A stretch of DNA of 64,000 bases, from assembly GCA_027592035.1 (NCBI GenBank), contig JAQCIK010000007.1, positions 17,372 to 81,371 on the forward strand. The letters are read 5' to 3'. Below, piece after piece: positions 41,245-49,033 of this stretch. Source of the DNA: Casp-actino8 sp001510455. GTDB lineage: Bacteria > Actinomycetota > Acidimicrobiia > Acidimicrobiales > Ilumatobacteraceae. Under the pieces are notes generated by a model. That model saw only the letters and a program-made list of their open reading frames with translations. It was not told where the DNA came from and did no database searches. Every line of letters begins with the position of its first letter. The stretch's first letter is position 1. The position numbers and the translations under genes were made by a program.

Positions 41245-42588
41245 ATGAACATGCTCGATCAGCAGCGTGATTACGTGCTGCGAACCGTCGAAGAACGCGG
41301 TGTCCGTCTGATTCGACTGTGGTTCACCGATGTTCTCGGCAACCTCAAGAGTTTCGCAATCAGTCCGGCCGAACTCGAGAACGCCCTCGAGGACGGAATG
41401 ACATTCGACGGATCGTCGATCGATGGTTTTTCTCGCGTCCAGGAAAGCGATGTTCTCGCGATCCCCGACCCCAACACCTTCGTGACGCTTCCCTGGGCCG
41501 ATTCCAAGGCTCCCGAAGCCCGCATCTTCTGCGACATCCACAATCTTGACGGCACTCCGTTCGACGGTGATCCGCGCCAAGTGCTGCGGCGCAATCTTCA
41601 GCGAGCACGAACGCACGGTTTCGACTTCCTGATCGCACCGGACATCGAGTTCTTCTACTTCGCACCGCCCGAGCACGGTCAGCCACCTCGCATTCTCGAC
41701 GAGGCGTCGTTCTTCGATCTGACGACCACTGACGTGACCGGAAGTCTCCGCAAGGAGACCATTCGCACTCTCGAGACACTCTCGATCCCCGTCGAGTACT
41801 CGTTCCACGAGGATGCGCCGTCACAGCACGAGATCGATCTCCGCCACACCGACGCCCTCACGATGGCCGACAGCGTGATGACGTTCCGCCTCGTGGTGAA
41901 AGAAGTGGCCGCTGCGCAAGGGGTCCACGCGACGTTCATGCCCAAACCGCTCGAGGGAGTGCAAGGAAGCGGCATGCACCTGCACCTCTCGCTCTTCGAC
42001 AACGACGGCAATGCCTTCTACGACGGAGATGATCCGTACAACTTGTCACCGGTCGCCAAGCACTTCATGGCCGGCCTACTCCACCACGCGAGCGAGATCA
42101 CGGCAGTCACCAATCAGACCGTCAACAGTTACAAGCGACTGGTGCCCGGCTTCGAAGCTCCCGTGCACGTCTCGTGGGCGCGCAACAATCGCAGCGGACT
42201 CATTCGAGTCCCGATTCCGAAGCGGGCCAATCCACTCGCCACCCGAGTCGAGTATCGCTCTCCCGATCCGGCCTGCAATCCCTACCTGGCTTTTTCGGTC
42301 CTCCTCGCCGCCGGTCTTCGTGGCATCGAGCAGAAATACGAACTGCCGGCCGAAGCCGACGCCAATCTCTTCGAAATGGGTGACGACGCACTCGAGAAAC
42401 TGGGTATCGACCAACTTCCTCAGTCACTGTCCGATGCTCTGAAGGTGATGGAGGAATCGAGCCTCGTGCACGAGGCGCTCGGTGAGCACATCTTCGAGTG
42501 GTTCGTCCGCAACAAACGCTCCGAGTGGCGCGGTTACAAGACGCAAGTGACACCCTTCGAGCTCGATCGGTACTTGAGGTCTCTCTGA
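41245..42588 (+). CDS. glnA2: Glutamine synthetase type I, GlnA2-like
   Basis: A 447-aa type I glutamine synthetase closest by eye to actinobacterial GlnA2: LRTVEERGVRLIRLWFTDVLGNLKS, DGMTFDGSSIDGFSRV, the ATP/glutamate-site block KPLEGVQGSGMHLHLSLF, and the C-terminal NKRSEWRGYKTQVTPFELDRYL. The adenylylation tyrosine of GlnA1 is absent (region ADANLFEMGDDALEK), so it is not expected to be controlled that way. Two ATGs (41245 and 41251) are possible: CAGACT favours the first, GAGGAG spacing favours the second. Related enzymes may act on other amines, so true glutamine synthesis is not certain. Confidence 0.88.
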   Translation: MNMLDQQRDYVLRTVEERGVRLIRLWFTDVLGNLKSFAISPAELENALEDGMTFDGSSIDGFSRVQESDVLAIPDPNTFVTLPWADSKAPEARIFCDIHNLDGTPFDGDPRQVLRRNLQRARTHGFDFLIAPDIEFFYFAPPEHGQPPRILDEASFFDLTTTDVTGSLRKETIRTLETLSIPVEYSFHEDAPSQHEIDLRHTDALTMADSVMTFRLVVKEVAAAQGVHATFMPKPLEGVQGSGMHLHLSLFDNDGNAFYDGDDPYNLSPVAKHFMAGLLHHASEITAVTNQTVNSYKRLVPGFEAPVHVSWARNNRSGLIRVPIPKRANPLATRVEYRSPDPACNPYLAFSVLLAAGLRGIEQKYELPAEADANLFEMGDDALEKLGIDQLPQSLSDALKVMEESSLVHEALGEHIFEWFVRNKRSEWRGYKTQVTPFELDRYLRSL

Positions 42589-42590
42589 TC

Positions 42591-43280
42591 ATGTCGAGTG
42601 ATCTGATCGCCGTCTTCCCCGAGCCGCCGCCGCCCGAGTTGGCGCGCACGCTCGACCTGGCCGGTTATCGGTGGAAAGCGTTCTCCTCGGCCGACGATCT
42701 GTCGAAAGCCGACATCGCCGAGGGATGGCTCGGAGCGATCGTGTGCGGTGACGTCGATCTCGAGGCGGCCTGGGCCTTCGCTCGGGTACTCCGCAAGAAG
42801 GAATCGGTGATCGTTCCTTTGCTCCTGCTCGTGACCGGCGCTCAGCTCGACGAACTCACCCTGCGTGACGAACTGTTCGACGACTTCTGCCTGCAGCCGT
42901 TCCATCCTCGTGAGCTCGAGGCTCGTCTGCGCCACCTCTTCTCGTACTCCACGTCGGCGCCCCGCTCCGAACTCGTCGACTACGAAGAACTCGTCCTCAA
43001 TCTCGAGACGTATCAGGCGTCGGTCGACGGTCGTCCACTCGATCTCACGTACATGGAGTACGAACTGCTCAAGTTCCTGGTGCAGAATCCGGGCAAGGTG
43101 TTCACCCGTGAGATGCTCCTGTCACGAGTGTGGGGTTACGACTACTACGGCGGCGCGAGAACCGTCGACGTTCACATTCGTCGACTGCGCGCCAAGTTGG
43201 GTGAGGAGTACGCCAATCTCATCCAGACCGTTCGCAGCGTGGGCTATCGCTTCGGTCAGTCCCCTCGCTGGTCGAGCTGA
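42591..43280 (+). CDS. glnR: GlnR-type OmpR-family nitrogen response regulator
   Basis: A 229-aa protein: an atypical receiver domain followed by a winged helix. The DNA-binding half (RPLDLTYMEYELLKFLVQNP, then VWGYDYYGGARTVDVHIRRL and VRSVGYRFG) closely follows actinobacterial GlnR. The receiver lacks the usual acidic pair in its first strand, and the conserved Lys near its end is Gln (CLQPFHP), as expected for an orphan regulator not driven by phosphorylation. It starts 2 nt after glnA2, suggesting co-transcription. The operator-like repeats upstream of glnII support this call. Confidence 0.82.
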   Translation: MSSDLIAVFPEPPPPELARTLDLAGYRWKAFSSADDLSKADIAEGWLGAIVCGDVDLEAAWAFARVLRKKESVIVPLLLLVTGAQLDELTLRDELFDDFCLQPFHPRELEARLRHLFSYSTSAPRSELVDYEELVLNLETYQASVDGRPLDLTYMEYELLKFLVQNPGKVFTREMLLSRVWGYDYYGGARTVDVHIRRLRAKLGEEYANLIQTVRSVGYRFGQSPRWSS

Positions 43281-43960
43281 GGGTCGGCCAGCATCAGATC
43301 ACCGAGTTCCACGCCAACGAGAGTGGGAAGCAAGGTGAGGATCCCGAGTGACTCGGGCAGATGAGCCAAGTCGGGCGACACGTCGACCACGTGCGGAACG
43401 CCGATCACACGACAACCAGCAGCCAGAGCCGACCGCACGCCGGTGGGAGAATCCTCGATGGCCACACACTGCTCGGGGCGCACACCCAGACGTTCGGCGG
43501 CCAGTAGGTATGGCTCGGGGTGAGGTTTGCCCCGCGCCACCTCGTCACCGGTGACCGACACCGTGAAGCTCCCGGTCGGCAGGCACGTCACGACTTCTTC
43601 CGCGAATCGCCTCCACGACATGGTGACGAGTGCAGTGTCGACTCCGGCGGCCCGCACCGAGCCGAGAAGTTCACGCGCCCCGGGACGCCACGGCACCTCG
43701 GCTCGCACTCGCGCCACGACTCGATCGAGCAACATCTCGACGATCTCGGCCGGCGGTCGATCGACCCCTCCGTGCTCTCGGATGTACGCACCCGAATCGA
43801 GAAGATCGGAGCCGACGAGAGCCTTGGCGTGATCATGACTCCAAGTACCGCCGTGCATCTCGACGATCTCGAACTCGGCATCGATCCAGTACGGCTCGGT
43901 GTCGACGAGGGTGCCGTCCATGTCCCACAGAACGGCGGCCGGCAGATTCGCGGACGACAT
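43256..43960 (-). CDS. HAD-family phosphatase (beta-phosphoglucomutase-like)
   Basis: A 234-aa HAD hydrolase. The nucleophile motif is VLWDMDGTLVDTEPYW near residue 10, motif II is ALVTMSW, motif III/IV spans RGKPHPEPYLLAAERLGV and CVAIEDSPTGVRSALAAG. The helical cap between residues 20 and 90 places it in subfamily I. Substrate unknown; the short leader and cap resemble sugar-phosphate phosphatases. ATG at 43960, 5 nt after the amidohydrolase stop. Its end overlaps glnR by 25 bp tail to tail. Confidence 0.85.
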   Translation of the reverse strand: MSSANLPAAVLWDMDGTLVDTEPYWIDAEFEIVEMHGGTWSHDHAKALVGSDLLDSGAYIREHGGVDRPPAEIVEMLLDRVVARVRAEVPWRPGARELLGSVRAAGVDTALVTMSWRRFAEEVVTCLPTGSFTVSVTGDEVARGKPHPEPYLLAAERLGVRPEQCVAIEDSPTGVRSALAAGCRVIGVPHVVDVSPDLAHLPESLGILTLLPTLVGVELGDLMLADPQLDQRGD

Positions 43961-43965
43961 GTGAC

Positions 43966-45354
43966 TCAGCGCGACTCGCCGAGACGTTGAATCCGTCGGC
44001 TCTCGACGGCATGACGGCGCAACACGTCGTCGAGTCGGGGATCGACGACCACGCCGTCGCGGACCACCGATCGGCCGTGCACGATCGTGTGATGGGCACC
44101 GATCGGTCCGCACCGCAACCACGCCTCGATCGGGTCGGCCAGCGCGCCGGCGAACTGCGGACCAGTGAGACGCCACACGGCGAGATCACCGACCGCGCCC
44201 ACGCTCAATTCACCGATTTCACCCTCACGTCCGAGGCAACCGGCTCCACCACGTGTGGCGACCTCGAGGGCCATCCGCGCCGTGCCAGCCGATGCACCGT
44301 CGCGCAACTTGGCGAGCAACATCGCCTGACGAGCTTCGAGCCACAGTGATGCCGAATCGGCCGACGACGATCCATCGACACCCAGACCGACCTTGGCTCC
44401 GGCCCGTCGCAACGGAACGATCGGTGAGATGCCCGACGCCAGGATCAAGTTGCTGCTCGGACAGTGCGCCACTCCCACGCCGGCCGCACCCAACCGCTCA
44501 ACTTCGTGATCGTTCGGCATCACACAGTGAGCGACCCACGTGCGATCAGTGCACCAACCGGTGCGCTCGAGATACTCCATGGGGCGACACCCGAAAGTTG
44601 CCAACGAGAACTCGTCGTCTTCGGCGTTCTCGGCGAAATGCGTGTGCAGACGCACGTCGAGTTTCTCGGCCAGCTCGGCCGAACGAACCATGAGCTGTTC
44701 GGTGACGCTGAACGGCGAACACGGAGCGAGCGCGACACGCACCATGGCACCGTGCGAACGGTCGTGGTGTCGACCGACCGCTTCCTCACTCGCCGCAAGG
44801 ATCTCATCGTCGTCGGCGACCACGTCGTCGGGAGGTAGACCTCCGTCCTTCTCCGACAACGACATGGATCCGCGCGTCGGGTGGAAACGCACACCCAGAT
44901 CCCGAGCCGCTCGTATCTCGGCACTCAACAGATCGCCGGCACCGCGCGGGTGCAGGTACAGATGATCGGTACTCGTGGTGCAACCCGACAGCGCGAGTTC
45001 GGCCAATCCGACGAATGCGCTCACGTACACCGACTCCTCGTCGATACCGCGCCAAAGCGGATACAGCGACTGAAGCCAACCGAACAAGGGCTTGTCGGTC
45101 ATGGGCGGAAACGCCCGGGTGAGATTCTGGTAGATGTGGTGGTGCGTGTTGACGAGTCCGGGAGTCACCAGACAGTCGGTTGCATCGATCACTTCACGAG
45201 CCACCGGAGGTTCCTGAATCGACGATCCGATCGCCGAGACCAGTCCATCGGTCACAGCCACCCATCCTCCGGCCAGCTCACGACGCTCATCGTCCATCGT
45301 CGCCACGAGACGAGCGTTGCGAACGAGCAGGTCGGCGGACGAAGGAGCGGTCAT
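43966..45354 (-). CDS. 8-oxoguanine deaminase-like amidohydrolase
   Basis: A 462-aa metal-dependent amidohydrolase of the guanine/8-oxoguanine deaminase/TrzN-AtzB group. Metal ligands are in LVNTHHHIYQNLTRAFPP (HxH), LHTHFAENAEDDEF, AHCVMPNDHEV and VGLGVDGSSSADS (catalytic Asp). The block KPLFGWLQSLYPLW is typical of 8-oxoguanine deaminase. Substrate is not proven. The neighbouring RidA and molybdenum-hydroxylase-like genes on the same strand fit purine breakdown. Confidence 0.8.
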   Translation of the reverse strand: MTAPSSADLLVRNARLVATMDDERRELAGGWVAVTDGLVSAIGSSIQEPPVAREVIDATDCLVTPGLVNTHHHIYQNLTRAFPPMTDKPLFGWLQSLYPLWRGIDEESVYVSAFVGLAELALSGCTTSTDHLYLHPRGAGDLLSAEIRAARDLGVRFHPTRGSMSLSEKDGGLPPDDVVADDDEILAASEEAVGRHHDRSHGAMVRVALAPCSPFSVTEQLMVRSAELAEKLDVRLHTHFAENAEDDEFSLATFGCRPMEYLERTGWCTDRTWVAHCVMPNDHEVERLGAAGVGVAHCPSSNLILASGISPIVPLRRAGAKVGLGVDGSSSADSASLWLEARQAMLLAKLRDGASAGTARMALEVATRGGAGCLGREGEIGELSVGAVGDLAVWRLTGPQFAGALADPIEAWLRCGPIGAHHTIVHGRSVVRDGVVVDPRLDDVLRRHAVESRRIQRLGESR

Positions 45355-45414
45355 GATGCCGGATCCGAGGATCGGCTCGCACGACGTCGAGCGCAGTTCA
45401 TACGACGCCGGTGG

Positions 45415-45570
45415 TCAGACGTTCAGATCGAGGAGCTCGCTGCCTTCGTGGCGCTCCTCGCCGTCCTTCCAGAGAAGGTGGCCGAGAAGGGCGGCGAGAC
45501 CCGCCGAACTCAGGCCGACGATCACCGGAAAGGCGAACAAAACGATCACGAGGACGATGGCACCGGGCAC
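45415..45570 (-). CDS. 51-aa membrane peptide (small ORF)
   Basis: A short reading frame (GTG, 51 codons, TGA). The peptide begins MPGAIVLVIVLFAFPVIVGL and has one or two hydrophobic helices over residues 3-33, then a charged tail HLLWKDGEERHEGSELL. It has the leaderless layout: TAGGAT 6 nt before the GTG, with the TAG of that box being the stop of the ridA gene. Helix, tail and promoter together make it a credible gene. No function is visible. Confidence 0.6.
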   Translation of the reverse strand: MPGAIVLVIVLFAFPVIVGLSSAGLAALLGHLLWKDGEERHEGSELLDLNV

Positions 45571-45576
45571 GACTCG

Positions 45577-45582
45577 ATCCTA
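45577..45582 (-). promoter_or_regulatory. Candidate -10 (TAGGAT) overlapping the RidA stop
   Basis: 6 nt before the GTG at 45570; its first three bases are the TAG stop of the RidA gene. Confidence 0.5.
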
Positions 45583-46071
45583 CTTTCGGGACTTCTTGGC
45601 CGGCGACTTCTTCCCGGCTGACTTCTTCGCAGCTGACTTCTTCGCAGCCAGGGGTTTGTAGGCCCACGCTTCGATCTCCACGGAACCTCCGAAGGGCAAC
45701 GCAGCCACTCCGATGGTCGAACGGGCCGGGCGCGAGTTTCCGAAACCGGCCACGTAGGCCTCGTTGAACGTGGTGAAGGTGTCCATGTCGGTGAGGAAGC
45801 ACAAGGTCTTCGACACATCCGACAACGACGCACCGACCGACTTCAACTGCGCCTTCAGATTGACGACCGCTTGGGCAGTCTGGGCGGCCACGCCACCAGG
45901 GACGAGAGCCCCGTCGGCGATACCGAGCTGACCCGACACGATGATCCAGTCACCGGCGCGCACGACGGGCGTATACGGGCCGAGCGGCTTCGCGGGTGAC
46001 GCTTTCGCTGATGTCTTCTTTGTGGACGTCTTCTTCGTGGACGTCTTCTTCACCGATGTCTTCTTCGCCAT
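45580..46071 (-). CDS. RidA family protein with lysine-rich N- and C-terminal tails
   Basis: A 163-aa protein whose core (residues about 30-140: PLGPYTPVVRAGDWIIVSGQ through RSTIGVAALPFGGSVEIEAW) is a RidA/YjgF enamine/imine deaminase-like domain. The usual substrate-binding arginine is in the position SRPARST. It is flanked by repeated basic tails: KKTSVKKTSTKKTSTKKTSA at the N-terminus and AAKKSAAKKSAGKKSPAKKS at the C-terminus, resembling histone H1-like or mycobacterial HupB-type tails. ATG at 46071 with TAGCGT 6 nt upstream. Confidence 0.85.
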   Translation of the reverse strand: MAKKTSVKKTSTKKTSTKKTSAKASPAKPLGPYTPVVRAGDWIIVSGQLGIADGALVPGGVAAQTAQAVVNLKAQLKSVGASLSDVSKTLCFLTDMDTFTTFNEAYVAGFGNSRPARSTIGVAALPFGGSVEIEAWAYKPLAAKKSAAKKSAGKKSPAKKSRK

Positions 46072-46077
46072 ACCGTC

Positions 46078-46083
46078 ACGCTA
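46078..46083 (-). promoter_or_regulatory. Candidate -10 (TAGCGT) overlapping the upstream stop
   Basis: 6 nt before the RidA ATG; its TAG is the stop codon of the molybdenum-hydroxylase-like gene ending at 46081. Confidence 0.5.
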
Positions 46084-47634
46084 GCGGTCGCCGAGGTCCC
46101 GCTCTTTCGGCCAGCGGGCCGGCCATTCGTCGAACCTCCACACCGCCGCCGCCACGGCTGCGAACACCGCATCGCTCCCGTTGATCGGCTCCGTGTCGTC
46201 GTCGAGGATCTCGACCTCGATCAGGGGAGTATCGGAAGCCCGAACGACACCGAAAGATCGGATGGTCAGGTCGTGAACCGCTCCGGACTCGTCGACTGCG
46301 ACACCTTCGGATCGCACCCAGCCGAGAGCCATATGGGCCGCACCGACGCAGTACGAGCGAAGCACCGTCCGATCGAGCACTTGTCCGCAGCGCACCTTCA
46401 CACGTATCGCGTCATCGTCCATACGGGCCCACGCCTCGGCGCCATCGGGTGAGATCACGTGATCCCATGCCGCTTCCGACACCGACGAGCGCAGTACGGC
46501 GATCTCGGCCCAGACGGCACCTCGACGGTCCAAGGTGGTGGGAGGACCGAGAAGATCGACCTCGCGTAACTCCCAGTCGGGAGCGACGGCTCGAACCAGA
46601 TCCGCCGCACCCTCGGTGCGCCGCATGACGATCACTCCCGAACCGTCGGCACGAACTCCGGCCGCGAGTACCGGTCGCTTCGCACCGCGTCGCACCACGT
46701 CTTCACGCGAGAGAACCACTCGCACGGGTCGTTGGTTCTCGTCGGCCAATCGTCGGGCCGCGTCTCGTAACCACTGGCACTTGCTTCCGAAGGCGCCTCC
46801 GTTCTCGGTCGGGCCGAATGGTTCACCACCCGGTCGACACCACACGGCATCGGGCTCGAGGTAGGCCGGTTCGACCCAGGTGGTCGACAGGGTTCGTACG
46901 AAGTCACCGACCGGTGGATCGATCGGCCAGACGACTCCGAGAGTCGACCGGCGACCGGGAACCACACCGGCCACCGCCCGCGCCTCGGTCACCGTTCGGG
47001 CGACGCTCCACGAATCGTCGGGCGCGAGAACGGCCACCCACGCATCGTCGGGCGCGGCGTCGTCGGCGAATCCACCCTCACCGAGGGCGACACGCGGTGA
47101 CACGACCTGTGTCGATCGACCTTCGATGGTGGCCCGTCGACTCGCTGCGTCGAAGTCGCGGTCGTCGGTGATCGTCACACCGGTGGCGACGGCCGTTGCG
47201 GCGTCGATGACGGTCTGCCACCCCGTGCATCGACACAGATGCGCCGTCAAACTCGACGCGATGTCGGCCCGATCGTCACTTCGATGGCGCTCGGCGGCCA
47301 ATCGCATCACGATTCCGGGTGTGCAGAAACCGCACTGGCTCCCACCCGTCGCACAGAACGCTCGCGCCCATTCGTCACGAACCGTCGGACCGAGTCCGTC
47401 GATCGTGGTGACACGACGACCCGACACTCGAGACACGGGCGTCACACAACTCACGCGCGGTTCGCCGTCGACCCACACCGTGCAACAGCCGCACTGACCC
47501 TGTGGTGCACAACCGTCCTTGGCCGAACGAACACCGAGCTGATCACGCAGGGCGGCGAGCAAACTCACCAATCCCGACACCGACACCGGTCGACCGTCGA
47601 GTTCGAAGTTCACTACTGGTTCCCGAGTCGACAT
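46081..47634 (-). CDS. Abbreviated xanthine dehydrogenase-like fusion ([2Fe-2S] domain plus short Moco-type domain)
   Basis: A 517-aa protein. Residues 1-150 are the two-cluster [2Fe-2S] subunit of molybdenum hydroxylases: CAPQGQCGCC near residue 42, then CGFCTPG near 101 and CRCTG near 134. The rest resembles only part of the Moco-binding large subunit (ENGGAFGSKCQW, then RPVRVVLSREDVVRRGAKRP) and ends with DAVFAAVAAAVW. At about 360 residues this is roughly half the usual large subunit, and no FAD domain is present. It may be a reduced enzyme or a partner of another Moco subunit elsewhere. Context suggests purine oxidation. Confidence 0.75.
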   Translation of the reverse strand: MSTREPVVNFELDGRPVSVSGLVSLLAALRDQLGVRSAKDGCAPQGQCGCCTVWVDGEPRVSCVTPVSRVSGRRVTTIDGLGPTVRDEWARAFCATGGSQCGFCTPGIVMRLAAERHRSDDRADIASSLTAHLCRCTGWQTVIDAATAVATGVTITDDRDFDAASRRATIEGRSTQVVSPRVALGEGGFADDAAPDDAWVAVLAPDDSWSVARTVTEARAVAGVVPGRRSTLGVVWPIDPPVGDFVRTLSTTWVEPAYLEPDAVWCRPGGEPFGPTENGGAFGSKCQWLRDAARRLADENQRPVRVVLSREDVVRRGAKRPVLAAGVRADGSGVIVMRRTEGAADLVRAVAPDWELREVDLLGPPTTLDRRGAVWAEIAVLRSSVSEAAWDHVISPDGAEAWARMDDDAIRVKVRCGQVLDRTVLRSYCVGAAHMALGWVRSEGVAVDESGAVHDLTIRSFGVVRASDTPLIEVEILDDDTEPINGSDAVFAAVAAAVWRFDEWPARWPKERDLGDR

Positions 47635-47682
47635 ACCTCTATGTCACACGCTGGGGGCGGCTCACCACAAGACGGCTCGGGA

Positions 47683-47688
47683 TATCGT
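47683..47688 (+). promoter_or_regulatory. Candidate -10 (TATCGT)
   Basis: 7 nt before the GTG at 47696. Confidence 0.5.
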
Positions 47689-47695
47689 CCGCCAC

Positions 47696-48577
47696 GTGAA
47701 CCTCGATCTTGGACGTCTGTCCCGCCGTCGACTTCTCGGTCTCGGGACATCGGCCGTGATCGGCGTTCCGATGGCATCACTTCTGACGGCCTGCGGTGGC
47801 TCGAGCCGGTCGGACGACACGAGGTCTCTCCCCGATGACTCGATCCTCGCCGCCCGTTGGATACCCACCGAACTCGGCCCGGGTCGGCAACGCCTTCCCC
47901 TCTCGATCGGCGATTCTTCCGGTCTCTCCCAAGTCGGCCCTCAACAACTGTACGCAAACGTGATGCCTCTCGACGACGACACGTCGGTCGCCGAAGGTCT
48001 CGTCGCCGATCGGAGATCGCTCGGCGAGGGAACGATTCCGTTCTGGACGTTCCGAACCTTTCTCGAACGACCCGGGTTCTACAGCCTCGTCGTGGACGGA
48101 GGTCCGGCCGAAGGAGCCGCCTTCCAGATCCGGGATCCGGCCGACCTGGTCGCTGATCGTCGAGGCGACCCGCTCACCGGATTCGACACTCCCACGATCG
48201 ACGATCCACGCGGTGTGGACGTGGTGTGCACACGACAACCCGAACCGTGTCCGTTCCACGGGATCACGTTGAACCAAGCTCTCGAGCGGGGTCGGCCGGT
48301 GGTGTACATCGTGGGCACACCGGCCCATTGTCAGACGGGTGTGTGCGGTCCGGTCCTCGAGCAGATGATCGACCTCGCCACCGAGCTCGGTGACGCAGCG
48401 ACGTTCGTGCACGCCGACGTGTACGCCGACCGTGCCGCGACCGAGGTCGCACCGGCCGTGACGGCGGCTCGCCTCACGTTCGAGCCCACGGTGTTCGTCA
48501 CCGATGCATCAGGTGTCGTTGTCGATCGGCTCGACGCGGTGTGGGACGCCGACGAACTACGAGAACTGCTGAGCTGA
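47696..48577 (+). CDS. Tat-type lipoprotein with thioredoxin-like Cys pair
   Basis: A 293-aa exported protein. The signal has a twin-arginine (LSRRRLLGLG), a hydrophobic core and the lipobox SLLTACGG with Cys33, so it is probably exported folded and lipidated. Residues about 200-290 look thioredoxin-like: VVYIVGTPAHCQTGVCGPVLEQM has a C-x4-C pair, and FEPTVFVTDASGVVVDRLDA the cis-proline-like region. A redox or metallochaperone role is possible. GTG at 47696. It ends 10 bp from the convergent IscA-like gene. Confidence 0.75.
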   Translation: MNLDLGRLSRRRLLGLGTSAVIGVPMASLLTACGGSSRSDDTRSLPDDSILAARWIPTELGPGRQRLPLSIGDSSGLSQVGPQQLYANVMPLDDDTSVAEGLVADRRSLGEGTIPFWTFRTFLERPGFYSLVVDGGPAEGAAFQIRDPADLVADRRGDPLTGFDTPTIDDPRGVDVVCTRQPEPCPFHGITLNQALERGRPVVYIVGTPAHCQTGVCGPVLEQMIDLATELGDAATFVHADVYADRAATEVAPAVTAARLTFEPTVFVTDASGVVVDRLDAVWDADELRELLS

Positions 48578-48587
48578 GAGACGTCGC

Positions 48588-48911
48588 TCAGCTGAACGAC
48601 TGGCCACAACCGCACGTGCGGGTGGCATTGGGGTTCGTGATGTTGAAACCCGCCTGGTTCAGGCCGTCCTTGTAATCGAGAGTCGCACCCTCGAGCAGTT
48701 GGGCCGATGCCGGATCGACGATCACGCGCACGGCTTCGCCGAACGTGGCTTCGATGTCGTCGGAGGCGACGTCGCCGTCGAAGAACATCTCGTACGAAAA
48801 GCCGCTGCATCCACCGGGACGTACGGCCACACGCAGGGCCAGATCGTCGGCACCTTCGGCGGTGAGCAGTTCTTTCACCTTGACGGCTGCGGAATCGGTG
48901 AGAGTGATCAT
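48588..48911 (-). CDS. A-type Fe-S carrier protein (IscA/ErpA family)
   Basis: A 107-aa Fe-S carrier/assembly protein. The three conserved Cys are in RPGGCSGFSYEM and in the C-terminal CGCGQSF. The ATG at 48911 has GAGGAG 7 nt upstream, a normal leadered start. Next to the Mrp ATPase gene, it likely helps deliver clusters to enzymes such as the many respiratory Fe-S subunits here. Confidence 0.92.
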   Translation of the reverse strand: MITLTDSAAVKVKELLTAEGADDLALRVAVRPGGCSGFSYEMFFDGDVASDDIEATFGEAVRVIVDPASAQLLEGATLDYKDGLNQAGFNITNPNATRTCGCGQSFS

Positions 48912-48977
48912 GTGCGGTCTCCTCGTGAACATCGGAACGAGATGGCGCCCGTTCGGTCGGACGTCTCCGACATCCAC

Positions 48978-48983
48978 AATTTA
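48978..48983 (-). promoter_or_regulatory. Candidate -10 (TAAATT) for the IscA-like gene
   Basis: AT-rich hexamer 66 nt upstream of the ATG at 48911, which has a Shine-Dalgarno sequence. Confidence 0.35.
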
Positions 48984-49021
48984 CTGGCTGACTGCGCGTC
49001 TCGACAGTCGTTGGCCACCGA

Positions 49022-49027
49022 TACCCT
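49022..49027 (+). promoter_or_regulatory. Candidate -10 (TACCCT) for mrp
   Basis: 6 nt before the ATG at 49034. Confidence 0.45.
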
Positions 49028-49033
49028 TTCCTC

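Noticed and set aside
40102..41808. 568-codon open frame on the minus strand across both glutamine synthetase genes
   Set aside because: It is antisense to two clear enzymes, and its product is low-complexity and resembles no family. High GC makes such shadow frames common.
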